The notes beneath the pieces were generated by a model, which saw only the letters and a list, made by a program, of their open reading frames with translations, was not told the DNA's origin and searched no databases. Positions 10,258 through 19,005 of a stretch of DNA of 64,000 nt are shown one piece after another. A program made the translations under genes and the position numbers. The first letter of the stretch is position 1. Every line of letters begins with the position of its first letter. This stretch comes from LMUY01 sp964245075 (GTDB taxonomy: Bacteria > Pseudomonadota > Alphaproteobacteria > Acetobacterales > Acetobacteraceae): contig CAXTLC010000006.1 of NCBI GenBank assembly GCA_964245075.1, forward strand, positions 1 to 64,000. The letters are read 5' to 3'.

Positions 10258-11472
10258 GTGCTGCCTTGGCGCCGAAACCTGTACGTCTGCTTGTTCGGCT
10301 CGTTCACCACCATGGTGGCGATGACCCTCCTGCTGCCCTTCCTGCCTATCTACGTGGCGGAACTCGGCGTCCGCAGCCCCGCCGCCGTGGTTCAGTGGTC
10401 GGGTATCGCCTACGGCATCACCTTTCTTGGCGCGGGAGCGCTGGCGCCGGTCTGGGGCCGGGTCGCCGACCGCTACGGCCGCAAGCTGATCCTCATCCGC
10501 GCGAGCCTAGGCATGGCAGTCTGCATGTCGCTGATCGGGCTGGCGGGGAACATCTGGCAGCTCGTCGGGCTTCGGCTGCTTGCCGGTCTGCTGGGCGGCT
10601 ATGCGTCCGGCGCGGTGGTGCTGGTGGCGACGCAGACGCCGAAGAGCCAATCCGGCTGGGCGCTCGGCACGCTTTCCACCGGCGCCATGGCGGGGACGCT
10701 GCTGGGTCCGCTGATCGGCGGCGTGTTGCCGGGGCTGATCGGCGTGCGGGAAACCTTTTTCCTGGCCGGCGGCGTCATCTTCATAGCGTTCATCGCGACC
10801 TGCCTTCTCATACAGGACGACCATGTGCGTCCGCCTCCTGGACAGCGCGCCCACGGCGCGTGGGGACGGATCCCGGACCGGCGACCCATCGTCGCCATGC
10901 TGGTGACGGCCACCTTGCTGATGCTGGCCAACATGTCGATCGAGCCGATCATCACCGTGTATGTCGGCACGTTGGCGCACGGGTCCGACGTCGTGCTGGC
11001 TTCCGGCTTGGTCATGGCCGCGTCGGCGTTCGGCAGCATCCTCGCCGCCCCCCGGCTCGGCCGGCTTGCCGACCGGGTGGGCACGTGGAAGGTCATCATC
11101 CTCTGCCTCGTGGCGACGGGAGTCCTGCTGGTGCCGCAGGCCTTCGTCACGTCCGTTTGGCAGTTGCTCGCCTTGCGCTTCCTGATGGGGATGGCGCTGA
11201 GCGGCTTGCTGCCCGCGGTCAACGCCACGATCCGCCACAACGTGCCGGACGGCGCTGCGGGCACCATCCTGGGCTATGCGACCTCGGCGCAGTACGCCGG
11301 CCAGGTTGCCGGGCCGGTGGTGGGCGGCTTCGTCGGCGGCCATCTCGGCATGCGCGCCGTGTTCGGCGCGACAACGCTGCTGATCCTCACCGGGGCAGCA
11401 TACAACTGGTCCGTTCGGCGGCGTTGCGCGGCTCGACCAGGTGTCGCGCTCGGAAGCGGCACGGCGAGGTGA
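10258..11472 (+). CDS. MFS transporter (multidrug-efflux type)
   Basis: The 404-residue protein has about twelve membrane segments and the MFS loop 2-3 motif A (GRVADRYGRKLILI near 80-93). A related repeat sits in the second half (GRLADRVGTWKVIIL). The start is GTG 10258. The first TM (LYVCLFGSFTTMVAMTLLLPFLPIYVAEL) follows immediately, so later starts would remove it. The motif-C-like stretch GTLLGPLIGGVLPGLIG in TM5 is typical of drug/H+ antiporters of the DHA1 group, so export of a toxic compound is likely. The substrate is unknown. It stands alone between the Csp hairpin and a small unknown gene. Confidence 0.88.
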   Translation: MLPWRRNLYVCLFGSFTTMVAMTLLLPFLPIYVAELGVRSPAAVVQWSGIAYGITFLGAGALAPVWGRVADRYGRKLILIRASLGMAVCMSLIGLAGNIWQLVGLRLLAGLLGGYASGAVVLVATQTPKSQSGWALGTLSTGAMAGTLLGPLIGGVLPGLIGVRETFFLAGGVIFIAFIATCLLIQDDHVRPPPGQRAHGAWGRIPDRRPIVAMLVTATLLMLANMSIEPIITVYVGTLAHGSDVVLASGLVMAASAFGSILAAPRLGRLADRVGTWKVIILCLVATGVLLVPQAFVTSVWQLLALRFLMGMALSGLLPAVNATIRHNVPDGAAGTILGYATSAQYAGQVAGPVVGGFVGGHLGMRAVFGATTLLILTGAAYNWSVRRRCAARPGVALGSGTAR

Positions 11473-11582
11473 TCCCCGCGGCGTGACCTCCGTCTCACAC
11501 AGGGCGCAGCCGGGCGGCTCGGACCACTTGGCGGAGAATCCTTGAGATCAGGTCTGACAGTCTGGTAGGCTTGTGTACCATT

Positions 11583-11912
11583 ATGTGCAGAGCGCCGGAT
11601 ATGACTGAGGACGCCACGTTGCCCGAGCCTCGCATGCTCGTCTTGGAAATGACGGTCGCGGCGCTCGTCGCCCAACTGCCTCCGGCCTCGATCGAGGAAG
11701 TGGTCGGCATGCTGGCCTATGTCGCCGAGGCATCCGACGGGGTCGATGAGACCGTTGGCACCGACAGCGACTTGGCGTCCGTGCGGTTCTGGGCCGATGA
11801 GATGCTCAACCGGGTCATGGTGTCCCGCAAACCGACGCGACCGGCGACGCTGGACGAGGAGGAAGCGGAACGCCGGCGCTACGCAAGAAGGTCCGCCGCG
11901 TCAGGCCTATAG
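11583..11912 (+). CDS. Small acidic protein of unknown function
   Basis: The frame encodes about 109 residues (103 if the ATG at 11601 is used). I do not recognise a family. It is acidic in the middle (ASDGVDETVGTDSDLASVRFWADEML) and ends in a charged, arginine-rich helix (DEEEAERRRYARRSAA). No membrane segment or signal peptide is present. An upstream TTG at 11571 is a third start option. It is convergent with the tubulin-like operon: the two stop codons overlap in the palindrome CTATAG at 11907-11912. Reality is supported by codon pattern and composition only. Confidence 0.55.
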   Translation: MCRAPDMTEDATLPEPRMLVLEMTVAALVAQLPPASIEEVVGMLAYVAEASDGVDETVGTDSDLASVRFWADEMLNRVMVSRKPTRPATLDEEEAERRRYARRSAASGL

Positions 11913-13289
11913 TTCCGACCACAAGCCCTTCTGCTTTTCCCGCGCGCTCCGCTGCGCGTCGAAATAGTAGGGCAGCGCCCCCTCCCCCGTCGCAGCGCCG
12001 CCGTTGAGCAGGTAAAGCTCGGCGATATCCCGGCCTTCGAGCGTTTTGCACTGGAAGCTTGTCGTTTCCTGGGGAACGCAGCGGACCTGAACGCCTTTCA
12101 GCAACCCGCTCAGGTTTGCTGCCACCCGCCCCAAGCCGACGGCGGAGAAGCCCCGCTCGGGAACCTGCACTCCGAACAGCGGATAAAGGTTGCCCGCGAT
12201 CACGATCTGCAAGCTGGACGTGACCGCGGCGACCGGCCCCGTCGCAATGTTGCGCTGCGCCCAGCTATCCCACGGCTCGACCTCGCTCGCCAGCAGGAAG
12301 CCTTGCCGGCCAGCGGCACGAACCTGTAGCCAGGTCCCGTCCGACGCGACTTGCGCCTGCACTTGCACGCCTGACACCGCCGGGAACGTGGCGACGGTGG
12401 CCGCGCCCGCTGCCGGACCTGCCAGCAACGCGGTGTTGGCCGCGACCACGCCGCGGTCGAACGGCGCGGCCCCGAACCGCAGGGGTGGCGGGGCGGGCGG
12501 CGGCACGCTGGCGAGATCGACGCTGACGCTGCGCTCCTCGCCGTGGGCCAGGGTGACCGGCACCGATTTGGGCACGAACCCGCTCAAGGCGACCGACACC
12601 TCGTAGCTGCCCGGGGCAAGCTCGATGTTCAGCGGGGACTGGCCGTAAAGCCGGCCGAGGATGCGGATGGCGGCGCCCGGCGGGCTCGTCGCGAGCGACA
12701 GGCGGGCCGGCAGCTCCCGCGCGGTCAGGTCGACGGTCAGGGTCGCGTCCCGGGCGACGCTGACCGTTTGGACATCCGATCGCCAGCCGGGTAGGTCGAG
12801 CCGCACCGTGGCACTTCCCGGGTGCACCGGGAGCGTCTCGCCTGGAATGCCGACCTGCCGGTCATTCACCACGATGTGCCCGGCCACCAGGGCGGCTCCG
12901 TTCGGTGCATGCACGTGCACGACCAGCCTGGCGACGGGGGCGGGCGCCAGGGCCAGCCAGTTGACCAGGGCGGCCACCGCGAGCACGCAAGCGGCTGCCA
13001 CGATGGCTGGCCAGCGGGAACGGCGGCGCTGCACGGTCCACTGCGGCGGCGGGACGTCGCTCGGAGGCGGGGGAGCGGGCGGCCCGGGTTCGTCCAGGCG
13101 GGTCCAGACCGGTGCGGCGGGGGCTGGCGGAGGTTCCGGAGCGGGCGGTGGCGGCGAAGCGGCCTTTTGCTGGGCGGCGCCGCAGAACGGGCAGAAGGCC
13201 ACCGGGCTGCCCAGCGTCCCGTTGCAAGCCGCGCAACTCGCCGGGCCGGGTTCAGGCGTACGCCGGGTTGCTTCGTGCGATGCGTTCAT
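11907..13289 (-). CDS. Zinc-ribbon / TM / PEGA / nuclease-fold membrane protein of the tubulin-like operon
   Basis: The 460-residue protein is modular. An N-terminal zinc ribbon has two CxxC knuckles (Cys19/Cys22 and Cys33/Cys36). A proline-rich linker runs from about 45 to 85. One TM segment lies at about 93-115 (RWPAIVAAACVLAVAALVNW). The probably periplasmic part holds a PEGA-type beta domain at about 200-275 (SPPGAAIRILGRLYGQSPLNIELAPGSYEV), an SH3-like segment at about 290-345 and a C-terminal SNase-like region (DAQRSAREKQKGLW). The catalytic residues of staphylococcal nuclease are not clearly kept, so a structural role is possible. Its ATG overlaps the stop of the tubulin-like gene by four bases, indicating translational coupling. 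The layout suggests an adaptor tying a cytoplasmic zinc ribbon to an envelope module. Confidence 0.8.
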   Translation of the reverse strand: MNASHEATRRTPEPGPASCAACNGTLGSPVAFCPFCGAAQQKAASPPPPAPEPPPAPAAPVWTRLDEPGPPAPPPPSDVPPPQWTVQRRRSRWPAIVAAACVLAVAALVNWLALAPAPVARLVVHVHAPNGAALVAGHIVVNDRQVGIPGETLPVHPGSATVRLDLPGWRSDVQTVSVARDATLTVDLTARELPARLSLATSPPGAAIRILGRLYGQSPLNIELAPGSYEVSVALSGFVPKSVPVTLAHGEERSVSVDLASVPPPAPPPLRFGAAPFDRGVVAANTALLAGPAAGAATVATFPAVSGVQVQAQVASDGTWLQVRAAGRQGFLLASEVEPWDSWAQRNIATGPVAAVTSSLQIVIAGNLYPLFGVQVPERGFSAVGLGRVAANLSGLLKGVQVRCVPQETTSFQCKTLEGRDIAELYLLNGGAATGEGALPYYFDAQRSAREKQKGLWSEL

Positions 13290-16200
13290 TCGTCATCCGG
13301 CAACGCGGCCAGGTCGTCCTCGTCGTCCGGCAAATCCTCCGGGCGCAGCAGCCCGAGCAGGACAGGCATGTCCCGCACCTTGGTCCAGACGGTGGCGCCG
13401 ACCGGCTTGACATTGGTGCCTTCGGTCAACTGCCCGCTGAGCGCCATCTCGCGCAGCGTGCCCAGGTTGTAGGGGCCTTGCAGCGTCTTGCGGACGGACA
13501 GGAACCAGTGGGTGGCGCCGGCCGGGACCGGAACAGGCGCCGGCTCCCGCCCGGCAGGGTGCAGGCGGCGCGTCACCAGCTCGGTCAGGCTCTCGGTGGC
13601 GAACCGCTCGGGCACGATCGTCCGCTTCTCCACCGCGCGCAGGTGGACCGCGTCATCCAGGTTCTTGTTCGAGTCGAACGGGTCGATGTCATCCAGGCTG
13701 CCCGCGATCTCCGTCGTCCAGGACGGCAGCGTTTCCAGCAGGATCTTCTGCGCGTCCTCCGCCCGGCCGAGAGACGCGGCGCCTTCCATCTGCTTGAAGC
13801 GGGTCAGGTACTGCTCCGACGCTTCCACCGCGACGCGTTGCAGCATGCCTGGCCGCCGTTCGCTCCGGTTCAGGTCGATCTGCACGCGCCGGGCGGCATA
13901 GGCCTGCCGCCCGGTCCAGAGCAGCAACGCCGAGGCGGCAAGCACCTGGATGGGCGACAGAGTCCGCTCGAACCGGTCGAGCGCCGCCGACGCCTCCTGC
14001 CGGTGGCTGTCCAGCAGCCCGTCCGCACGGATGTCGCGCTCGGAGCCGACATCCTCCCAATCGTTGTAGCCAAGGTCGAGCTTGTAGGCCGCCTCCGGCC
14101 CGGCGTTGCGTTGCAGGATGCCGAAGCACAGCGCGCGCAGGAACAGCGCCATCAGCCGCCGCATGTCCTCGATCTCCTCGGAGGACGGCACGACCGGGTT
14201 GGCGAAGCGGACGGCGGATTTGTGGTTGTGCAGCGGAAGCGGGCCGCGCCGCTCCACCTTGTAGTCCCGCCGCCACGTGTCGCCGAGCGGCACGATGGTA
14301 TCGAGCGGGACGCCGCTCAGCTCGCAGTAGATCACCAGCCGGTCCCGCAGGCCGGAGCTGACGATCTCGCAGCTCTGGAAGCCGAGCGCCGCCGGGATGG
14401 CCTGCCGCATCTCGTCGCGCAGCGCCGGGCCGAAGGCGTGGCCGTCCTCCACCGCCACGTAGAGCTTGTAGCGGTCATTCATCGGCAGGCCGTCGCCCAA
14501 CCGGTCGAACTTGGCGTTGATCCAGGGCATCGCCCGCCGCATCGCCCCGCGCAGGATCTCCCGCCGCTGCTCTGGCTCCAGCGCCGACAGGATCTCGCGC
14601 ACGGACCGCAGGCGCTCCGCCCGCGGCGCCAGTTGCTGGCGGGCATAGCCGCGCAGCTTGGCCAGCAGCTCGGCGAGCTGGGCGGGGTTCTCCAGCCGGG
14701 GAAACAGCGCGCGCGAGCCGCCCTCGCCCTTGAACACGTCGGCGGCCCAGGTCTCGATCTCGGCGGCCGACAGTTCGAGCAGGCTGTCCGCTTCCGCGTC
14801 CGCGTCCGGCAGCACGACGTAGGTCCCGGCATTCTGCCGCCCGACCGCGTCGTTCAGCAGGGCCACCTCGTCGTCCAGCAGGGTGATGACGTGCTCCACC
14901 TGCCGCCGCCCCTGCACCAGCTCGGCGATGGCGCCGTCCCACACCTCCCGCCCGTCCGCGTCCAGGCCGCGCCGCGTGCCCAGGTCGCGCGACACGTCGG
15001 CCGCGAACTCGACCGCTTCCGCGCAGGCGACCGCGCGCAGGCGCAGCTTGACGTAGTACGTCGTTTCCTCGCGCAGGTGCTCCAGGAACCGTTCGGACGC
15101 CTTGCGGTCCGGCCCGAACAGCAGGCGGTTGCGCCCGGCGTCCTTGAGATTCTCCAGCGACCGGTTGAACCGCTCGCGCACCATCTCCGCCCGGGCCTCG
15201 TAGAGGTGCTGGGTCGCGGCGATGCGCTTGGCTTCCTCGTCGATGCGCAGCTTGGCGTCCTCGACGAGCTTGATGGTGTAGTCCAAGCCGCCGCGGGCGC
15301 GGTTGTCCAGGAAGCGGAACAGGAGCGCCCGCACCGCCCCCTCGTCATCGGAGCGCAGGAAGCGGACCAGGCGCTGGCGGTTCGCCTTCACGGTGGCGCC
15401 GGATGGGCCGTATTCGGTGGCGTGGTCCATGCGGCCGACCACGTCGTCCCGGCTTTCCTCGAACACCCGCAGCGCCTGGGTGGGCCAGTTGCGGATGTCG
15501 CCGGAGCCGAGGATCTCCTCCTGGTAGCGGCGGTGGACCTGGTCAGCCAGCCGCGTCTCGACGGTGTCCCCGGTGTCCTGCTTCAGCAGCTCGCCGATCA
15601 GGGCGGGCTCGTTGATGGTTGCGTCGTCCCCCACGCCTTGCAGCGTTTCCTCGAAGGTCGTGGGCGCGAAGAAGAAGTTCGCTTCCACGAAGGCCTGGCG
15701 CTCGTCGGGCGTGGGCAGCCGGCCGGAGCCTTGCAGCGCCACGTTGAAGAACGACTGGATCATCCGCCTGGACGCCGTGACGGAAGCGGCATCCAGGGCC
15801 GCCAATCCCTTGGTCACGATCGTCGACTGGCCGAAGGACGAGTAGGCGCAGCTATACGACAGCGATTGCTGGCCGAACCGCTCGGGCAGCGGCGGCAGGT
15901 AGTTCACCAGCTTGTACTGCCCGGTGTTGACCGAGATCGAGCGCTTGCGGGAGGAGAACTCGCTGCTGCCGAAATCCTCGAACAGCACGTCCGCAACCAT
16001 GTCGTACAGATGGTTGACGTTGCTGGTCTGGTCCCGCGACACGTTGGTTGTGTCGATCAGGTAGGCCTCGTTGAAGGGCATCACGTTCAGCGGCCGTGCG
16101 CCGTCGCTGGTCCAGCGGTCCACGTAGGGCGGCGCCGAGCCGGGCCGCATGACATGCTCCAGTTCCATCAGCGCGGCGAAGCTGTTCGCGTTGACCCGTT

Positions 16201-16921
16201 GCAGCCCGGCGCCGCGGAAGCCGCCCGGCAGCAGCAGGATGAGGTCCACCTGCGCCGGCTTCGGGTCCCGCATGGACCGGATCGCCAGTCCCGCGTCGAT
16301 GAAGCTGCCCGACCCCGTGCCGCCGGCGGAGGAGGCCACCACCACCACCCGCAACTCGTGCTCGATGTCCAGGCCGAGTTCCGCGAGCTGCTGCTGCCGC
16401 CCGATGTTGTTCAGCACCGCGTTGCCCTGCTCGCGCACCATGTGCTGGAACCGGCTGAACTGGTCGAAGAACAGCAGGCGCGAGATGGAGCGGACCTGCC
16501 CCGCGCCTTTCTCCGTGTTGATGGACGCGAGATCCCCGTCCGGCAGCCAGGAGCGGACATGCGGGTAGCTGTCCAGCTCCCGCATGTAGCGCATCACGTC
16601 CACGCCGTGCTGCAACCGCTCCGAGTCCTTGAACGCGACCGCGCGGGAGAGCGGGTCCGACCGCTGCGCGCGGTCCGTTTCAATGGCTTCGGTGGTGTCG
16701 GTATCGAAGTAGATGAACGACGCGATGGGGAAGTCGCCGATATCCCGCAACCGCCGGCTGGCGCCCTGGCCACCCCAGTCGTTCTGCAGGATGCGGCGGC
16801 GCAGGCGCAGAACAACCTCCTTGCCCGTGCCGCCCAGCGCCACGAACAGGGTTGGGCGCAGCTTGGTGACCTGCGGCTGCCCGCCGGTGCGCGGTACGAT
16901 CGTGTCAACCCGGTCGGACAT
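13286..16921 (-). CDS. Large tubulin/FtsZ-like GTPase-fold protein with C-terminal GYF_2 domain
   Basis: At 1211 residues this is the core of the operon. An N-terminal glycine loop (VALGGTGKEVVLRLR, 28-42) is followed by a tubulin-type nucleotide signature, SSAGGTGSGSFID at 197-209, comparable with GGGTGSG of FtsZ and tubulin. FDTDT at 72-76 fits a further loop of the fold. This pattern and length match the tubulin-like family Pfam Tubulin_2, whose function is not established to my knowledge. A long, largely helical middle (about 450-1100) follows. Residues 1136-1191 form a GYF_2 domain (THWFLSVRKTLQGPYNLGTL), a peptide- or membrane-targeting module, and the tail is very acidic. There is no TM segment. 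The start ATG has a good ribosome site (AAGGGAG). Polymerisation is inference. Confidence 0.85.
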   Translation of the reverse strand: MSDRVDTIVPRTGGQPQVTKLRPTLFVALGGTGKEVVLRLRRRILQNDWGGQGASRRLRDIGDFPIASFIYFDTDTTEAIETDRAQRSDPLSRAVAFKDSERLQHGVDVMRYMRELDSYPHVRSWLPDGDLASINTEKGAGQVRSISRLLFFDQFSRFQHMVREQGNAVLNNIGRQQQLAELGLDIEHELRVVVVASSAGGTGSGSFIDAGLAIRSMRDPKPAQVDLILLLPGGFRGAGLQRVNANSFAALMELEHVMRPGSAPPYVDRWTSDGARPLNVMPFNEAYLIDTTNVSRDQTSNVNHLYDMVADVLFEDFGSSEFSSRKRSISVNTGQYKLVNYLPPLPERFGQQSLSYSCAYSSFGQSTIVTKGLAALDAASVTASRRMIQSFFNVALQGSGRLPTPDERQAFVEANFFFAPTTFEETLQGVGDDATINEPALIGELLKQDTGDTVETRLADQVHRRYQEEILGSGDIRNWPTQALRVFEESRDDVVGRMDHATEYGPSGATVKANRQRLVRFLRSDDEGAVRALLFRFLDNRARGGLDYTIKLVEDAKLRIDEEAKRIAATQHLYEARAEMVRERFNRSLENLKDAGRNRLLFGPDRKASERFLEHLREETTYYVKLRLRAVACAEAVEFAADVSRDLGTRRGLDADGREVWDGAIAELVQGRRQVEHVITLLDDEVALLNDAVGRQNAGTYVVLPDADAEADSLLELSAAEIETWAADVFKGEGGSRALFPRLENPAQLAELLAKLRGYARQQLAPRAERLRSVREILSALEPEQRREILRGAMRRAMPWINAKFDRLGDGLPMNDRYKLYVAVEDGHAFGPALRDEMRQAIPAALGFQSCEIVSSGLRDRLVIYCELSGVPLDTIVPLGDTWRRDYKVERRGPLPLHNHKSAVRFANPVVPSSEEIEDMRRLMALFLRALCFGILQRNAGPEAAYKLDLGYNDWEDVGSERDIRADGLLDSHRQEASAALDRFERTLSPIQVLAASALLLWTGRQAYAARRVQIDLNRSERRPGMLQRVAVEASEQYLTRFKQMEGAASLGRAEDAQKILLETLPSWTTEIAGSLDDIDPFDSNKNLDDAVHLRAVEKRTIVPERFATESLTELVTRRLHPAGREPAPVPVPAGATHWFLSVRKTLQGPYNLGTLREMALSGQLTEGTNVKPVGATVWTKVRDMPVLLGLLRPEDLPDDEDDLAALPDDE

Positions 16922-16939
16922 GGCAGGCTCCCTTCTCTC

Positions 16940-17422
16940 TCAGCGGGTGATCCGGGTCGCGGAACTGAACAGGATGACGAATAGCACGAGGGTGATCAGG
17001 CTCAGCAGGCCGAACGGGACGACGAAGGACAGCACCGTCCAGAACCCGCCGATCAACCCGAACACGACGGTGAACCCCACCACGAACAAGAACGCGAACA
17101 GCGCCCAGGACGCGCCGTTGGCGGCGGACAGGGACGCCCGGTTGGCGATCAGGTGGCTGCGGACGGCGCCGCGCAGGAGGAAGAACACGATCGCCAGTCC
17201 CACCATGATGGCCGCGCCGATGACGGCGCCATTCTGCGTCAGGCCGCCAACCAGCGCCGGCTCCGCCGCGGTCGTCCCGGTGGTTGCGGGCGCTGCGGCC
17301 GGCGGTGCGGACGGCGGGGCGCTCGGCGGGGTTTGCGGAATGCTGGGCTGCGGCGGCCGGATCACGTAGCCGGACGGTCCGGCTGGAACCGGGCCGGAGC
17401 CCGGATGCTGCGGGTCAGCCAT
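16940..17422 (-). CDS. Small proline-rich membrane protein of the tubulin-like operon
   Basis: The 160-residue protein has an N-terminal proline/alanine-rich cytoplasmic tail (about 1-60), then hydrophobic segments at about 66-86 (GAVIGAAIMVGLAIVFFLL) and 107-155 (WALFAFLFVVGFTVVFGLIGG onward, enough for two helices). The ATG at 17422 has a textbook ribosome site (GGAGG, six bases upstream); an upstream TTG is not used. The tubulin-like gene starts 18 bases downstream. It matches no family I know. Proline-rich tails are typical GYF ligands, so it may be the docking partner for the GYF_2 domain of its neighbour. That is inference. Confidence 0.75.
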   Translation of the reverse strand: MADPQHPGSGPVPAGPSGYVIRPPQPSIPQTPPSAPPSAPPAAAPATTGTTAAEPALVGGLTQNGAVIGAAIMVGLAIVFFLLRGAVRSHLIANRASLSAANGASWALFAFLFVVGFTVVFGLIGGFWTVLSFVVPFGLLSLITLVLFVILFSSATRITR

Positions 17423-17520
17423 GTGCAACCTCCGGCGATGCTTGGAATGTCAGTCTCGGCAAGACCCGCAACCTACCGGCCCGCGTAAGGAAATCAACGC
17501 CGCACGACGGACAGCCCCCC

Positions 17521-19005
17521 CTAGCGGCTCGCCGTGCGGGCCGGCTCCTTCACCCTGAGCCGATGCGAGCCGAACAGCCGTCCCGTCACGATCAGCGATC
17601 CGCCGTTGCGCAGCGGCACGGCCTGCGACTGCATGGGCCTGAGCGTGATGGGCCGCGAACGCCCGTCGGCGAGGACATCGTAGCGCCGTGCGCGTGTCCC
17701 CAGCACCAGGCCCCCCACCACGGCAGCCACGCCCAGCGCGGCCAGGCATAGCGCCGCGATCAGCGGCGCCGGGGAGAAATGCACGGCCAGGGTGACCGGG
17801 ATCACCGCCGTGGCTTCCGTCACCTTCTGGTAATCGGAGAACACGTCCGGCAACTGGTCGAGGGCGGAGATGTCGCCCATCTTGGCCACGAAGTCGTCAC
17901 CCAGCGCCATGGAGAGATTGAACAGCCGCAACTGCAAGCTGCCGTGCAGGACCTTGGATTCAGCGAACAATCCCGTCAGCCCGGGTGGCCGCGGCACCAC
18001 CGGCGTGTGCAGCACCAGCACCAATCCCTGCTGCCCCCCGGACAGCAGGTGCGAGATCGTCCGCGGCTCGACATCCGCCGGCAAGCCCGCCGGGTCGGCG
18101 GTCCCGTCTAGCCCGGACCAGGCGAGTGCGGCATCGGCGCTCACGACCGTCTGCGGGTAGTAGTCCGACCGCAACGTGCCGGCGACGCGGACCGTCACGT
18201 CACCGCCGGACGGCACGCCCCGCAGCAGCACGCCGCCGCCAGGCAAGCTGGACGCGGCGACCGGGGCGTCGGCGCCCGTCGCGGAGAAGACGAGCGGCGC
18301 CTGGTCCAGGTGCTTGAGCTTGAACGGCGGGTCGGTGAACAGGGACCGCATCGGGGGAGTGTCCACAACCCGGGACAACTCGGCCGCAGCCTCGTCCCCG
18401 TAAGCGATGGCGTAGATGATCAGCCCCCGTTCCGTGTACTGCCGCCCGGTGACCGGCATCCGCACCGGGTAGGCCGCCACGAACGGCAGGTAGGGGCTGC
18501 TGCGGATCATCTCCGCGAACTCGCGCGTGTTGCGATCGATCTCCGGGCTGTTGTTGCGCGAGTTCTTGTTGTTGGTGAGCACCCAGACGATACCAGGCTT
18601 GCCGTCGAGGATTTGGTCCAGTGACCGGGCCAAGGCGCCGTTGAAGTCGGCATCCGCGAGCCGCCCGCCGCCACGGCTGGCCAGGCTCAGCCCGCTGACC
18701 GCCGCCTGGACGGGGGCGGCGGCGAACGGCCCGTCGTACGACACCTCCGGGGAGCGGTGGCCCGGCACCTGGCCGTCCTGGTTGAAGCTGGCCACGATCG
18801 TGCGGCCGGTGTGCGAGGCGTCGATCAAGGCGCGCAGGAGCGGCTTGAACGGTGACGCGCGGTCGGTGAAGAACGGCTCCATCCAGCCGGAATTCTGCAC
18901 CAGGTAGAGCGACGGCACCTCGGCCCGGGCAGTGGCTGCCGCCAACAGGAAGGCAGCGAGCGCCAAGGCGGCGACGGCTCCCAAGCGCTCACGCATCGCG
19001 GTCAT
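17521..19005 (-). CDS. Membrane-anchored vWA-like protein with degenerate MIDAS
   Basis: The 494-residue protein starts at ATG 19005, overlapping the previous stop by four bases. A signal peptide or anchor (LGAVAALALAAFLLAAATARA) is followed by a vWA-like fold. Its first strand reads LYLVQNSGWM, where a metal site would have DxSxS. Further strands are RTIVASFNQD and GIVWVLTNNKNSRNNSPE, and LIIYAIAYGD closes the domain. A beta-rich region follows. A TM near 420-445 (PLIAALCLAALGVAAVVGGLVLG) leads to a short cytoplasmic tail. The bulk is therefore periplasmic. Loss of the acidic MIDAS residues argues for protein binding without metal. The 98 bases to the next gene are the largest gap in the operon. 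Confidence 0.78.
   Translation of the reverse strand: MTAMRERLGAVAALALAAFLLAAATARAEVPSLYLVQNSGWMEPFFTDRASPFKPLLRALIDASHTGRTIVASFNQDGQVPGHRSPEVSYDGPFAAAPVQAAVSGLSLASRGGGRLADADFNGALARSLDQILDGKPGIVWVLTNNKNSRNNSPEIDRNTREFAEMIRSSPYLPFVAAYPVRMPVTGRQYTERGLIIYAIAYGDEAAAELSRVVDTPPMRSLFTDPPFKLKHLDQAPLVFSATGADAPVAASSLPGGGVLLRGVPSGGDVTVRVAGTLRSDYYPQTVVSADAALAWSGLDGTADPAGLPADVEPRTISHLLSGGQQGLVLVLHTPVVPRPPGLTGLFAESKVLHGSLQLRLFNLSMALGDDFVAKMGDISALDQLPDVFSDYQKVTEATAVIPVTLAVHFSPAPLIAALCLAALGVAAVVGGLVLGTRARRYDVLADGRSRPITLRPMQSQAVPLRNGGSLIVTGRLFGSHRLRVKEPARTASR

Noticed and set aside
13112..16984. Plus-strand open frame of 1290 codons
   Set aside because: Shadow of the tubulin-like gene; no recognisable motif and no ribosome site, while the minus strand has clear domains.
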